In this document: positions 29,229-37,556 of the stretch, piece by piece | Position numbering within the stretch: position 1 is the first letter of the stretch | Layout of the letters: each line of letters starts with the position of its first letter | Source of the DNA: Acidobacteriota bacterium | GTDB taxonomy: Bacteria > Acidobacteriota > Terriglobia > Bryobacterales > Bryobacteraceae | Direction: 5' to 3' | Assembly (NCBI GenBank): GCA_025352795.1 | Contig: JANXSF010000125.1 | Coordinates: forward strand, 1 to 39,047 | DNA length: 39,047 bases | Position numbers and translations under genes: made by a program | The notes under the pieces: generated by a model | What the model was told of the DNA's origin: nothing | Seen by the model: only the letters and a program-made list of their open reading frames with translations | Database searches by the model: none

Positions 29229-29777
29229 CTACTTCCGGTTCACCGTAAGGGTTGGCAAACCGCTCGGCTGCTTAAGAACGATCTCGAAATTTGCAGAGGG
29301 CGAGGAAGACTCAAAAACGAGCATGTATTGATTGCGAAGTTCAACCACCGATTTCATCAAATTGGTTGGACCGGTTAAAAATGCGCGGATGCCGCCAGGA
29401 ATCTCCGTCTTCTCCACATTTGTGGATGTGATGATTAAGACCTTTTTGGCGTTCTTCGAAATGGAAAGCCGGCGAATAGCTTCAGCCATTGTCGAAGTTT
29501 GAATCAAGTCCACTTCCGGCCCTAACTGGGTAGCGGCATCTGTTAGCGGTGCCTCATTCACGATTGCAAGGGAGATGGGGTAATCGGGGTTTGCAAAATC
29601 GGTAATTACCCGGCGGACACCATTTTCAAGAATTTCAAAGTGTTGCCGTTCGAGGCCGGTGACGAAGCGGTGGGCAGCATCGGTTACGGTGACATGGACG
29701 AACCGCTTGGATGTGACTTGGGCGGAGAGTGGCAACGCGCTGAGCGCGATGATTACCAGGAGAAAGGATCGCAGCAT
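29229..29777 (-). CDS. Shortened VWFA-related acidobacterial protein
   Basis: A 182-residue exported protein (signal peptide ending at LSAQ). VHVTVTDAAHRFVTGLERQH and FEILENGVRRVITDFANPDY match the opening of the VWFA-related acidobacterial family (TIGR03436), normally about 300 residues. The expected metal-ion-dependent site (D-x-S-x-S after the SLGLV strand) is replaced by SLAIVNEAPL, and most of the von Willebrand A core is missing; a later strand (KKVLIITSTN) and the final VVELRNQYMLVFE segment remain. It may be a degraded paralogue or a reduced form with a different role. Divergent from the VOC gene. Confidence 0.7.
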   Translation of the reverse strand: MLRSFLLVIIALSALPLSAQVTSKRFVHVTVTDAAHRFVTGLERQHFEILENGVRRVITDFANPDYPISLAIVNEAPLTDAATQLGPEVDLIQTSTMAEAIRRLSISKNAKKVLIITSTNVEKTEIPGGIRAFLTGPTNLMKSVVELRNQYMLVFESSSPSANFEIVLKQPSGLPTLTVNRK

Positions 29778-29834
29778 GTCGATAGTATGTGTTATTTAAT
29801 GGTGGGTGGCAAGCCTTTAGGGGAGGAAATTCCA

Positions 29835-30212
29835 TTGTCAAAGGATCGAGTGTTTTGTTCGGTCGCACCTTGGTTGACTGTCCGAAATGGTGCCGCAGCT
29901 CTCCAGTTCTACAAGTCGGCATTTGGTGCGCTTGAAATTTATCGGATGGAAGATCCCGGCGGTGGCGTGGTAGCACGGCTCTCAGTTGATGGCGCGGAGG
30001 TTTGGGTAAGTGATGGGGCTGGCGGACCGGAACCTCTTGGTGGCGGTTCTGTTCGAATGATCCTGACTGTGGCGGACCCGGATGCGATCTTCACGCAGGC
30101 ATTGTCATCTGGTGCGGCAGAGGTGTTTCCTGTGAGCGAGGACCATGGTTGGCGTCTGGGGCGACTGGTGGATCCGTTCGGACTGCATTGGGAGATTGGA
30201 CATCCACTTTGA
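29835..30212 (+). CDS. VOC-family (glyoxalase/PhnB-like) protein
   Basis: 125 residues with the vicinal-oxygen-chelate fold: APWLTVRNGAAALQFYKSAF, then GALEIYRMEDPGG, SVRMILTVADPDAIFTQALS, GAAEVFPVSEDHGW and RLGRLVDPFGLHWEIGHPL. Likely binds a small substrate or antibiotic-like ligand with or without metal; the exact role is unknown. The frame extends far upstream, but a TTG at 29835 with AGGGGAGGAA 8 bases before it gives a protein beginning exactly at the domain, so TTG is chosen over ATGs at 29787 and 29799, which lie very close to the divergent gene. Confidence 0.85.
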   Translation: MSKDRVFCSVAPWLTVRNGAAALQFYKSAFGALEIYRMEDPGGGVVARLSVDGAEVWVSDGAGGPEPLGGGSVRMILTVADPDAIFTQALSSGAAEVFPVSEDHGWRLGRLVDPFGLHWEIGHPL

Positions 30213-30262
30213 CATCTCCAATCCCAGTCAAAATCAGTTCCGATGCCGGAGAGGCTTCGCCG

Positions 30263-30796
30263 ATGACCCAGGTGTTTATCCAACACATGCTGCTGACCGA
30301 ACTGGTGGAGCGCATGTTGGGCTATACGGGCAAGGATGTGGAGATGGTGCGCACTGTGATGCAGCGGGGCAGTCTGGTGAGTGGGGCGACGCGGCTGCGG
30401 TGGGAGGGCGTAACGCTTTCGCTGGATGAGATCGGCGAGGTGCTGGCGCAGTTTCCATCGGCTGATGCGGGGCGTCCCTTTGTTGCTGCTGATTGCATGG
30501 GCGCGCAGTTGCTTGAAGGGCGAGTTCCAATTGAAATTCCGCGCGAAGCAGCTGCATCGAAACGGCTATTGCGACGGAAAAGTTTTTGGGATGTTTTGAT
30601 GGAATGCGCCAGCGCGGAGCCACTTACTTATGTTGAATATTCTTATCGGATTCGAGCGGACCGCTATCGTCGGGTGCTGCAGGTTGAGGAGAGCAGCCTG
30701 CTGAAGCAGCGAACCGATTTGTTGACTCATGCCGGACTGGCCCAACAAGTTTTAGAGAATGATTTTCGGACGGTGGAGTTGTTCACGCATCGCTGA
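30263..30796 (+). CDS. Conserved-looking protein of unknown function
   Basis: 177 residues, soluble, no signal peptide. GGAGAGG stands 9 bases before the ATG at 30263, which supports this start over the open frame reaching back to 30149 inside the VOC gene. Visible features are an acidic middle (LSLDEIGEVLAQFPSADAGR), a basic stretch (ASKRLLRRKSFWDVL) and a helical end (LLTHAGLAQQVLENDFRTVE). I do not recognise the family. The 50-base spacing from the VOC gene allows co-transcription. Confidence 0.6.
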   Translation: MTQVFIQHMLLTELVERMLGYTGKDVEMVRTVMQRGSLVSGATRLRWEGVTLSLDEIGEVLAQFPSADAGRPFVAADCMGAQLLEGRVPIEIPREAAASKRLLRRKSFWDVLMECASAEPLTYVEYSYRIRADRYRRVLQVEESSLLKQRTDLLTHAGLAQQVLENDFRTVELFTHR

Positions 30797-30827
30797 TAAG
30801 ATTCAACTGTTCGTTAGGGAGATTAAC

Positions 30828-31795
30828 ATGATCTATTCCTATACTGCTTTGACCACGCTGCTATTCGTTGCGACGTGGTTTGCCTTTCCGCTGAGTGCCA
30901 GTCCGCAGGCTGCTGAAGCTCAAGTGGTGGATGACACTGGTGTGACTGTCAATACGGGCGGGCCTATTCTGAAGCGCAATGACATCCATATCCACTATTG
31001 CAGGGACAAGCTCGCACGGAGGGTACTGTTGTGCTTGAACTTACCTTGAACGAATTAGGCGAGGTATCCGATGCGCGGGTTCATTTCGGACCACAAGAGC
31101 TGCGACGTTACGCGTTGCAGTCAGTATTGGGTTGGCGATACGACGCCGCAAAGATAGTGTCGCGCACGGTGATGGTAACGGTGCGGTTCGCAACTTCACC
31201 GAATTCTGGTGTGCCTGTGCTGGGAAGTCCAACGGGCACGATGGTTAAGATCGATGTCTCGGCAATGCCGGAACCATTGCAGGGGCAGCTTACAGCGCGC
31301 TTGCACCAGTTTGAAGGCTTGCCGAATTCTAGTGAGCTGATGCGTGAGATTACTCAGTTGGTGCGAGCCGAAGCTCCCAATGCGGGAGTGATGTTGATGC
31401 CTTTGTCGATGATGCATGGGAAGGACCGGATGGTGAGGATTACTCCACAGTCATACAGCGTGATGATGCAGCAGTCGAAGCAGTTCGAACCAACCCCGGG
31501 TGTCCAGCGAGTCAGGGTTGGCGCGGAAATGGCAGAAAGCAATCTCTTGACCAGCGTTAAGCCGGAGTATCCAGCGCTAGCAAAGCAGGCGCGGATTCAG
31601 GCTGTTGTTCTGTTTGATGTGATTATTGGGCAGGATGGGCACATATCCAAATTGAGTGTGGCAAGTGGCCATCCACTTCTAATCCCAGCAGCGCAAGATG
31701 CGGTTCGGAAGTATGTTTACCGGCCTACGCTGCGGAATGGCAACGCAGTGGAAGTGCAGACACAAGTGGATGTGAGTTTCAATTTGTCCAATTAG
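30828..31795 (+). pseudogene. Secreted protein with two TonB-C-terminal-like modules, split by a frameshift
   Basis: The ATG at 30828 opens a signal peptide (about residues 1-30) and GGPILKRNDI. The natural continuation, HPYPLLQGQARTEGTVVLEL, is found in another frame that is open from 30983 and runs to 31795. Its first module (to about 31190) and its last module (SVKPEYPALAKQARIQAVVL, then GHPLLIPAAQDAVRKYVYRP) both look like TonB C-terminal domains; the middle (about 130 residues) is unrecognised. A single-base slip about 30975-30990 explains both halves. Either the gene is broken or the base is a sequencing error. TTG at 30998 could start a shorter cytosolic form, but that would lack the signal. 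Confidence 0.72.
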
Positions 31796-31956
31796 TTGGT
31801 TTGGTAACGCGGTGGGATGCGGGATAGTTCGCCTGAATTGGAATAAGAACTTAGCTTGCAAGCGAGCTGGCAGGCGGGAATCGCCCAATGCCACTTAGTT
31901 TCCCCGCAATCCGACAGTTTCAAGTGTTGGATCGTATCAGGGCCTTTGAAAAATCG

Positions 31957-32016
31957 CTCCCTCGCGGTCACGGCTCTGTAGATTCAGTGTGTTACCGAGC
32001 CGTAACCGCGAGAGAG
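31957..32016. repeat. REP-like hairpin
   Basis: CTCCCTCGCGGTCACGGCTC (31957-31976) pairs with the arm at 31997-32016 with two mismatches across a 20-base loop. GC-rich palindromes with the words GGTCACGGCTC or GAGCCGTGACC are frequent intergenic repeats in Solibacter-type genomes. AGGTCTTTTT follows, so it can also act as a terminator. The rest of 31796-32163 holds no gene that I can see. Confidence 0.8.
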
Positions 32017-32163
32017 AGGTCTTTTTAACCAAAAGTTATCCCAAAAAAAGTTGGAGATTCTACAGGGATTTGGGAAACTAAGCGACATTGGGCGATTCCG
32101 GCTGCCTTTTCACCCTCAACCCCTTGTCACACTGAAATGAGAGAATAGCCATTGGTTGCCACC

Positions 32164-33621
32164 ATGAAACGTCGCTCTTTCTTACTCTCTACACTTTCCA
32201 TAACTGAAGTATTTTCGCAGAAGAGCTCGGATCCGGCTCCGCCTAAAGCTGCGGCACCTGCGGGCAAAGCGTTGGAGGCGAAAGCTAACACGGATACAAC
32301 CTTTCACAAAGCTCCCAAGCCACTTGCCAAAGGGGCCGTCACTCATGATTGGACCGGGTTTCTTGGACCCACTCACGATGCCGTATCCACTGAGACGAAG
32401 CTGATCAAGAAGTTTCCCTCCACTGGCCCGCAGTTGGTTTGGGAGTTGAGCAAAGGCACTGGATACAGCTCTCCGGCTGTATCGGGGATCAAGCTGGTGT
32501 TCTGTCATCGGCGTGGAAATTTGGAGATTGTGGAGTGCCTGCATCCGGAAACCGGCGAACGGTATTGGCAACATACTTATCCGACGCAGTTTGAAGATCG
32601 GTATGGTTACAACAATGGACCGCGGGCGAGCCCGGTGATGGATGGGGATCGCGTTTACACCATGGGGGCTGAGGGCAAGTTTCATTGCTTGAATTTGAAC
32701 AATGGGCAAGTGTTGTGGCGGCGGGATATTCCAGCAGAATTTAAGTTGCCGCAGGATTTCTTTGGAGTAGCATCCACACCGTTGTTAGATGGCGATCAAC
32801 TGATCGTCAATGTTGGCGCACCTGGCGGACCCACTAGCGCTGCGTTCGATAAGATGACGGGTCGCATGAATTGGGGATCAGGAACGGAATGGGGGCCCAG
32901 TTACGCATCGCCGATTCCGGCTGTTGTCCATGGCAAGAAACGCGTGTTCATTCTGGCTGGTGGGGAAAGCCGTCCCCCTACGGGTGGGCTGATTATGCTG
33001 GATCCGGCTACTGGCAAAGTGGATTTCACGTTTCCCTGGCGCAGCAAAAGTTATGAATCGGTAAATGCTTCTTGTCCGGTTATTTTTGGCAACAACGTGT
33101 TCATTTCGGCGAGTTACAAAACCGGCGGCGCCATGCTGGAGATCACACCCGATTTCAAAGCGAAGCTGGTTTGGACAGCACCCGATTTCGGAATGCATTT
33201 CAACACCCCTATCCATAGAGACGGCTACTTATATGGGTTCGATGGACGCAATGAACCCGATGCATCGCTGGCTTGTGTGGAAGCGAAGACGGGGAAAGTT
33301 GTTTGGCGCAACAATCCCGAATGGAAAGAGACGTTCCAGATCAATGGCCAGAACAAAGAACAGCAGATGAGCACGTATCGTGGGAACTTACTGCATGTGG
33401 ATGGGAGATTTCTGGCCTTGGGGGAAATGGGGCATCTTTTATGGCTGGACCTGACGCCGAAGGGCTACAAAGAAATTTCGCGAGCCTGGTTGTGTGCGGC
33501 GCGGGAGACTTGGGCTTTGCCGGTGCTCAGCCGTGGGTTGCTTTATACTGTGCAGAACGGCAAAGATGCGTTGAGCGGGAAAGGTCCCAGGCTGTTGTGT
33601 TATGACTTGCGGGACCGTTAA
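32164..33621 (+). CDS. Exported PQQ-like beta-propeller protein
   Basis: 485 residues. A twin-arginine style signal (KRRSFLLSTLS) is followed by a low-complexity alanine/lysine linker to about residue 55. The propeller then begins with HDWTGFLGPTHDAVS. Blade repeats are visible as GNLEIVECLHPETGERYWQH, GKFHCLNLNNGQVLWRRDI, GGLIMLDPATGKVDFTFPW and ASLACVEAKTGKVVWRNNPE. Dehydrogenase residues for PQQ chemistry are not seen, so it is probably a BamB-like scaffold or binding propeller. The ATG at 32164 is used; an upstream TTG adds nothing recognisable. Confidence 0.87.
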   Translation: MKRRSFLLSTLSITEVFSQKSSDPAPPKAAAPAGKALEAKANTDTTFHKAPKPLAKGAVTHDWTGFLGPTHDAVSTETKLIKKFPSTGPQLVWELSKGTGYSSPAVSGIKLVFCHRRGNLEIVECLHPETGERYWQHTYPTQFEDRYGYNNGPRASPVMDGDRVYTMGAEGKFHCLNLNNGQVLWRRDIPAEFKLPQDFFGVASTPLLDGDQLIVNVGAPGGPTSAAFDKMTGRMNWGSGTEWGPSYASPIPAVVHGKKRVFILAGGESRPPTGGLIMLDPATGKVDFTFPWRSKSYESVNASCPVIFGNNVFISASYKTGGAMLEITPDFKAKLVWTAPDFGMHFNTPIHRDGYLYGFDGRNEPDASLACVEAKTGKVVWRNNPEWKETFQINGQNKEQQMSTYRGNLLHVDGRFLALGEMGHLLWLDLTPKGYKEISRAWLCAARETWALPVLSRGLLYTVQNGKDALSGKGPRLLCYDLRDR

Positions 33622-33628
33622 GGAGAAA

Positions 33629-33742
33629 CTATTTGTCGTCCTTCTTTTTGCTGTTCAGCCACTTGGTGGGAGGGTTGATGGCTATCCAGGCGCCGACCAT
33701 CACTAAGAACAGGAAAATCATGCCGACTATGGAAAGTGCCAT
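33629..33742 (-). CDS. Small 37-residue membrane protein
   Basis: The minus strand has an ATG at 33742 followed by 37 codons: one hydrophobic helix (SIVGMIFLFLVMVGAWIAI, residues 4-22), then NPPTKWLNSKKKDDK. A helix with a lysine-rich cytoplasmic tail is the usual form of small inner-membrane proteins. AGGAGG precedes the ATG but almost touches it, so the exact start is uncertain. It fills the gap between two plus-strand genes. Family unknown. Confidence 0.5.
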   Translation of the reverse strand: MALSIVGMIFLFLVMVGAWIAINPPTKWLNSKKKDDK

Positions 33743-33766
33743 GCCTCCTATGGTACGCTACCCGGC

Positions 33767-34117
33767 ATGAAACTGATTTTCCTGACGGCTTTGTTAGCGG
33801 CGACTTCGTTGTTTGCCGGTGATGTCAGCGGCAAATGGGATTTTGCAATTGAACTGGACGCTGGCAGTGGCAACCCGGCTTTCGAATTTCAACAGAAGGG
33901 CGAGGCATTGAGCGGCACTTACACGGGGATGCTGGGAACAGCAAAACTTACTGGTACCGTAAAAGGTCAAAATATTTCTTTCTCTTTTGATGCCGAGTTC
34001 AATGGTGAGAAGATGCGGGTAGTCTATGAAGGAACCGTTGACGGCGATGCGAAAATGAAAGGCACGGTTAAGCTGGGCACCTTAGGCAGCGGGACATTCA
34101 CCGCCAAAAAGAATTGA
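33767..34117 (+). CDS. Small secreted beta-barrel-like protein
   Basis: 116 residues: a signal peptide (MKLIFLTALLAATSLFAG) and a lipocalin-like set of alternating strands (GKWDFAIELDAGSGNPAFEF, GEALSGTYTGMLGTAKLTGT, GEKMRVVYEGTVDGDAKMKG). Such proteins are common and unassigned in Acidobacteriota. The terminal GTFTAKKN ends the last strand. Function unknown. Confidence 0.75.
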   Translation: MKLIFLTALLAATSLFAGDVSGKWDFAIELDAGSGNPAFEFQQKGEALSGTYTGMLGTAKLTGTVKGQNISFSFDAEFNGEKMRVVYEGTVDGDAKMKGTVKLGTLGSGTFTAKKN

Positions 34118-34247
34118 ATCGTTTCAGTAAGTAATACAAAATAAACACTTTATTCAAATTCGATAACTTAGCAACCATAGGCCCAATAAGAAAATTCGAT
34201 TGGACCCGTGGGGCCACTCAGCTTACGCTTGAGGTGTGGCAACTGTT

Positions 34248-34973
34248 ATGGAACCTCCTACTTCTCAGGTCGCAATACTACAAAAGATAAGCAGTATTGT
34301 GGCGAGTCAGCGGTCGCTCGATGAGATGCTAGGTGAGATAATCGGATTGACCGTTCAAGTAACTGACTGTGATGCGTGTCTGGTCTACCTGTTCGACCAT
34401 GATACGAATGAAATTGTCTTGCAAGCGTCCCAGGTTCCGCACGCTTCTGAGATTGGCACTTTACGTATAAAAGTTGGCGAAGGCATTACTGGCTGGGTGG
34501 CAGAACACCGTTCCGTAGTTGCTTTGTCGACACAAGCATTTGATGATGCTCGCTTTAAACGCTTCCCCATTCTGGTGGAAGATACTTACTCAGCATTTCT
34601 ATCTGTCCCATTGGTTTCAAGCGGCGAATTGATTGGTGTGATTAACGTTCACCATCGCGACGTCCACAACCATAGTAAAGATGAAATTTCTTTAGTAAGT
34701 TTTATGGGTGAGCAGATGGGTACGGCCATCGGCAAAGCAAAGCTGCTTGAGCAAAACGCCAAGCTGCAGCGCATGCTGGAAGAGCGCAAGGTGGTGGAAC
34801 GGGCCAAGGGTCTGTTGCAGCGCCGCCATAATTTGTCGGAAGAGGAAGCATATTTGCAGCTACGGAACGAAAGTAGGCGTTTACGTCGGCCGATGAAGGA
34901 ATTGGCAGAGGCCATTATCTTTGCCGAAGAGTTGAACAAACGGGCTTCTTTGAACGACCCTTCGCTAAAATAG
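34248..34973 (+). CDS. GAF-ANTAR antitermination regulator
   Basis: About 241 residues. A GAF sensor domain (about residues 15-155: ILQKISSIVASQRSLDEML, GEGITGWVAEHRSVVALS, FLSVPLVSSGELIGVINVHH) is joined by a helix to a C-terminal ANTAR domain (ERKVVERAKGLLQRRHNLSE, EEAYLQLRNESRRLRRPMKE). ANTAR domains bind paired hexanucleotide-loop hairpins in nascent RNA and prevent termination. No histidine kinase is adjacent, so a small ligand or redox signal at GAF is likely. A GTG at 34236 is an alternative start. It heads a three-gene unit with a hydrolase 4 bases on and a baeRF gene. Confidence 0.87.
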   Translation: MEPPTSQVAILQKISSIVASQRSLDEMLGEIIGLTVQVTDCDACLVYLFDHDTNEIVLQASQVPHASEIGTLRIKVGEGITGWVAEHRSVVALSTQAFDDARFKRFPILVEDTYSAFLSVPLVSSGELIGVINVHHRDVHNHSKDEISLVSFMGEQMGTAIGKAKLLEQNAKLQRMLEERKVVERAKGLLQRRHNLSEEEAYLQLRNESRRLRRPMKELAEAIIFAEELNKRASLNDPSLK

Positions 34974-34977
34974 TGAA

Positions 34978-35928
34978 TTGCGTCCATACACACCCTTAGT
35001 TGCGAGCGGCCATTGGTTGACGATTCTTTCGAATTTTTGGCCAAGGCCGCTCAATACATCTTTATTCCCCGCCATTGACACCGTCTACCAGACGGAATCT
35101 GATGTCCGCGTGTTAGTGCGGGAACATCATCCTGTTCAAAAATCCAAAGGTGAAATCATATTGGTGCATGGGCTGGAAGGTTCCTGCGATAGCGGTTATA
35201 TGCGCAGTTTTGCGCATTACGGCGCCACTGCCGGCTGGTGCGTGCATCGAACAAACATTCGGACTTGCGGTCCCACGGAAAACTGGTGCAAGACGTTGTA
35301 CCATGCCGGTTTGACGACGGACATCAAATTCCTGGTGCGGAGTTTGGCCAAGCAAGGCAGAGGGCCAATTTTCATTATTGGATACTCATTAGGCGGCAAT
35401 CAGGTGTTGAATGCGGCGGCGGAGTTGAGCGTGGAATCGCCAGGGATGTTAGCAGGGGTTTGCGCAGTGTCAACTCCTATCCAGTTGGCACTTTGCGCCA
35501 AGAAGATTGAAGAGCCAGCGAACTACGTTTACATGTCCCGATTCCTGACCAGCATGAAGAAGCGCCTGCGACGAAGGGCGGCGGCCATGCCCGGTTTATT
35601 TACGTTGGATGGGTTGGATGATGTGCGGACGATTTATGACATCGACGATAAGGTGACGGCGCCTAACTTCGGCTTTGGCACGGCAGATAATTACTATCGA
35701 ACGCAATCATCGGCGCAGTTTCTGGATCGAATCACTGTCCCGGTATTGTTGCTTGCGGCGGAAGATGATCCGATTGTTCCTATTGCCTGTTTCCATCATG
35801 CTGGGGTGAAATCATCGAATGTTCAGTTTGTGCAGTTGCCGCATGGGGGTCACGTCAGCTTTTTAGCTAAGGGCGAGCAACGGTTTTGGTTGGATCATTT
35901 TCTGTTAGATTGGGCTTCAAAACAATAA
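34978..35928 (+). CDS. YheT-like alpha/beta hydrolase
   Basis: 316 residues of the COG0429 (YheT) family. The oxyanion region LVHGLEGSCDSGY (near 62-74), nucleophile Ser137 in GYSLGG, a later Asp in AEDDPIVP and the catalytic His in LPHGGHVSF form the triad. RTNIRTCGPTENWC replaces the usual HFRGCSGE block. The gene starts at TTG 34978, 4 bases after the preceding stop; no better start is available. Physiological substrate unknown; probably a lipid or other ester. Confidence 0.83.
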   Translation: MRPYTPLVASGHWLTILSNFWPRPLNTSLFPAIDTVYQTESDVRVLVREHHPVQKSKGEIILVHGLEGSCDSGYMRSFAHYGATAGWCVHRTNIRTCGPTENWCKTLYHAGLTTDIKFLVRSLAKQGRGPIFIIGYSLGGNQVLNAAAELSVESPGMLAGVCAVSTPIQLALCAKKIEEPANYVYMSRFLTSMKKRLRRRAAAMPGLFTLDGLDDVRTIYDIDDKVTAPNFGFGTADNYYRTQSSAQFLDRITVPVLLLAAEDDPIVPIACFHHAGVKSSNVQFVQLPHGGHVSFLAKGEQRFWLDHFLLDWASKQ

Positions 35929-35968
35929 CGGCTATTGCCGTGCAAGGGATATCAGTGGAGATTTCACC

Positions 35969-37132
35969 ATGCCGTTGACCCAACAACCAACTTCGACACA
36001 ACATTCCACGCTTGACCTTCTGGGGATGGACCATTTGAAAGCAATTTGCGCTGATAATGGACCTTTTGTTACAGTGTTCCTTCCCGCAAGCCATCCCGGT
36101 TCAGCGGACCTGCCACATACAGGACGCATGAAAACAATCCTGCGGGAGGCTGCGGCGGAAATTGAACAACGTCGATTTACTGATCCTATTGAGCAGTTGT
36201 TGAAGCCATTGGAGAAACTGGCCGGGGATCCTGCCATGCTATCCGGCGGAAGCGATTCGGTGATGTATGCAAGCCCCAATTTGGCGCACCATTTTAGGCT
36301 GCTTTCCCCCATGAAGGAACAACTTACTGTGGCATCTCACCCACATATCACGCCTATGCTGAGCCATCTGATTCCAGATAAGGAGGTTTATGTCCTGGCG
36401 ATCTCAAAGAAACTGCTTCGTCTGGGTCGGTGGGAGAACGGGGTATGTGCAGAAGCCCCATTGCCTGCCGGAATAGAGAAGAGTTTCGAGGAATCACTAC
36501 TGCTGGATCAGCCGGACCATGACTTGCAGAATCGGGCTTCTTCGGGTCCGGCAGGTCAGCATGGTGCGGCACGATTTGGAACGGGGGCGGAGAGGGAGCT
36601 GGAACATGAACGCCTGCGTCAGTACTTGCGACGGGCTGACCGCGAATTAAGCAAAATGTTAAAGGGTGCGCCTTTGGTGCTGGTAAGCGTTGCTGAGGAA
36701 ATGGCGGCCTATCAATCGGTAACGGAGCATTCCCGAGTTTTGTCGGCACATCCAACCAGCCCTGAACTTCTGAAGTGGACGCAGCTTGGAAAACTATTGG
36801 AACAGGCAGTATTGGAAGATCGCAAAGAGCAGGCGAACAAGGTGCTTGTAGAAATCCGCGAGACGACGCGGCGCGACCACGTTGTTAGTGGAGTTCGGCA
36901 AGTGTTGGAGGCGGCGCATGAGGGTCGTGTGCATAAGTTACTAATCGGAATGGATGCTGAAGAGCAAGGTTTGCTGGGGCCATCGTTTCCGGTGGATGCA
37001 TCGCGGTTAGAGGGGAAGCAGGATCTGATCAACGCCGCTGCGGTGGAGACTATCCGCATGGGTGGTGAAGTTTTCGTGGTGGACGGGCAGGCGTTGGGGG
37101 CAATGGGTTGCGCCGCCATTTTGCGGTATTAA
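35969..37132 (+). CDS. baeRF-type (archaeo-eukaryotic release-factor-like) protein
   Basis: 387 residues. GPFVTVFLPASHPG at the start, the middle VYVLAISKKLLRLGRWENG and the later VSVAEEMAAYQSVTEH plus the final GMDAEEQGLLGPSFPVDASR and EVFVVDGQALGAMGCAAILRY blocks fit the family-3 bacterial release-factor-like proteins (baeRF3). The domain is related to eRF1/Dom34 and Vms1 and is thought to act at ribosomes. No GGQ loop is seen. An alternative is a general stress or attachment protein, since biochemical data on the family are few. Third gene of the GAF-ANTAR unit, 40 bases downstream. Confidence 0.72.
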   Translation: MPLTQQPTSTQHSTLDLLGMDHLKAICADNGPFVTVFLPASHPGSADLPHTGRMKTILREAAAEIEQRRFTDPIEQLLKPLEKLAGDPAMLSGGSDSVMYASPNLAHHFRLLSPMKEQLTVASHPHITPMLSHLIPDKEVYVLAISKKLLRLGRWENGVCAEAPLPAGIEKSFEESLLLDQPDHDLQNRASSGPAGQHGAARFGTGAERELEHERLRQYLRRADRELSKMLKGAPLVLVSVAEEMAAYQSVTEHSRVLSAHPTSPELLKWTQLGKLLEQAVLEDRKEQANKVLVEIRETTRRDHVVSGVRQVLEAAHEGRVHKLLIGMDAEEQGLLGPSFPVDASRLEGKQDLINAAAVETIRMGGEVFVVDGQALGAMGCAAILRY

Positions 37133-37198
37133 AGGGTTACCAAAGTAAACGCAACTTCATTTGGGCTGATGCGTTTGTTGAAGTAGGAGGTGCGAACA

Positions 37199-37504
37199 AT
37201 GACGATTCGCAACACACTATTGGCCGCCGCTTTTACCGTTGGATTGGGTATCAACACAGCCTGCGCGGGCGGATCTTATGCAGTGAGGTACGCTCCGCCT
37301 CCAACTCGATATGGCATGGTTGGATACGCTCCAGGTCCGGGCTATGTTTGGACTGACGGGTATTGGGATTGGCGCGGTCGGGATTATTTTTGGGTGCAGG
37401 GCAGTTGGCGTCGGCCACCGTATGCGCGTGCTGTTTGGGTACCAGGAGCGTGGCGATCCAATGGAAGAGGCTATGCACTACGCCGTGGCTACTGGAGACG
37501 GTAA
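37199..37504 (+). CDS. YXWGXW-repeat secreted protein
   Basis: 101 residues with AGGAGG 8 bases before the ATG at 37199. A signal peptide (about 22 residues, ending CAGG) is followed by an aromatic- and glycine-rich part: PGPGYVWTDGYWDWRGRDYF, WVQGSWRRPPYARAVWVPGA and ALRRGYWRR. This is the YXWGXW repeat family, an exported or surface protein of unknown role, common in Acidobacteriota and Proteobacteria. Confidence 0.87.
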   Translation: MTIRNTLLAAAFTVGLGINTACAGGSYAVRYAPPPTRYGMVGYAPGPGYVWTDGYWDWRGRDYFWVQGSWRRPPYARAVWVPGAWRSNGRGYALRRGYWRR

Positions 37505-37556
37505 GTTTTGACAAGGCTGGGGCGCGAAGGGCTGCCCCTGCCTTGGGTTTTAGCAC

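Noticed and set aside
34183-34203. CCAAT/ATTGG inverted repeat upstream of the GAF-ANTAR gene as an ANTAR target
   Set aside because: ANTAR targets are two hairpins with hexanucleotide loops; only one short stem with a 10-base loop is present.
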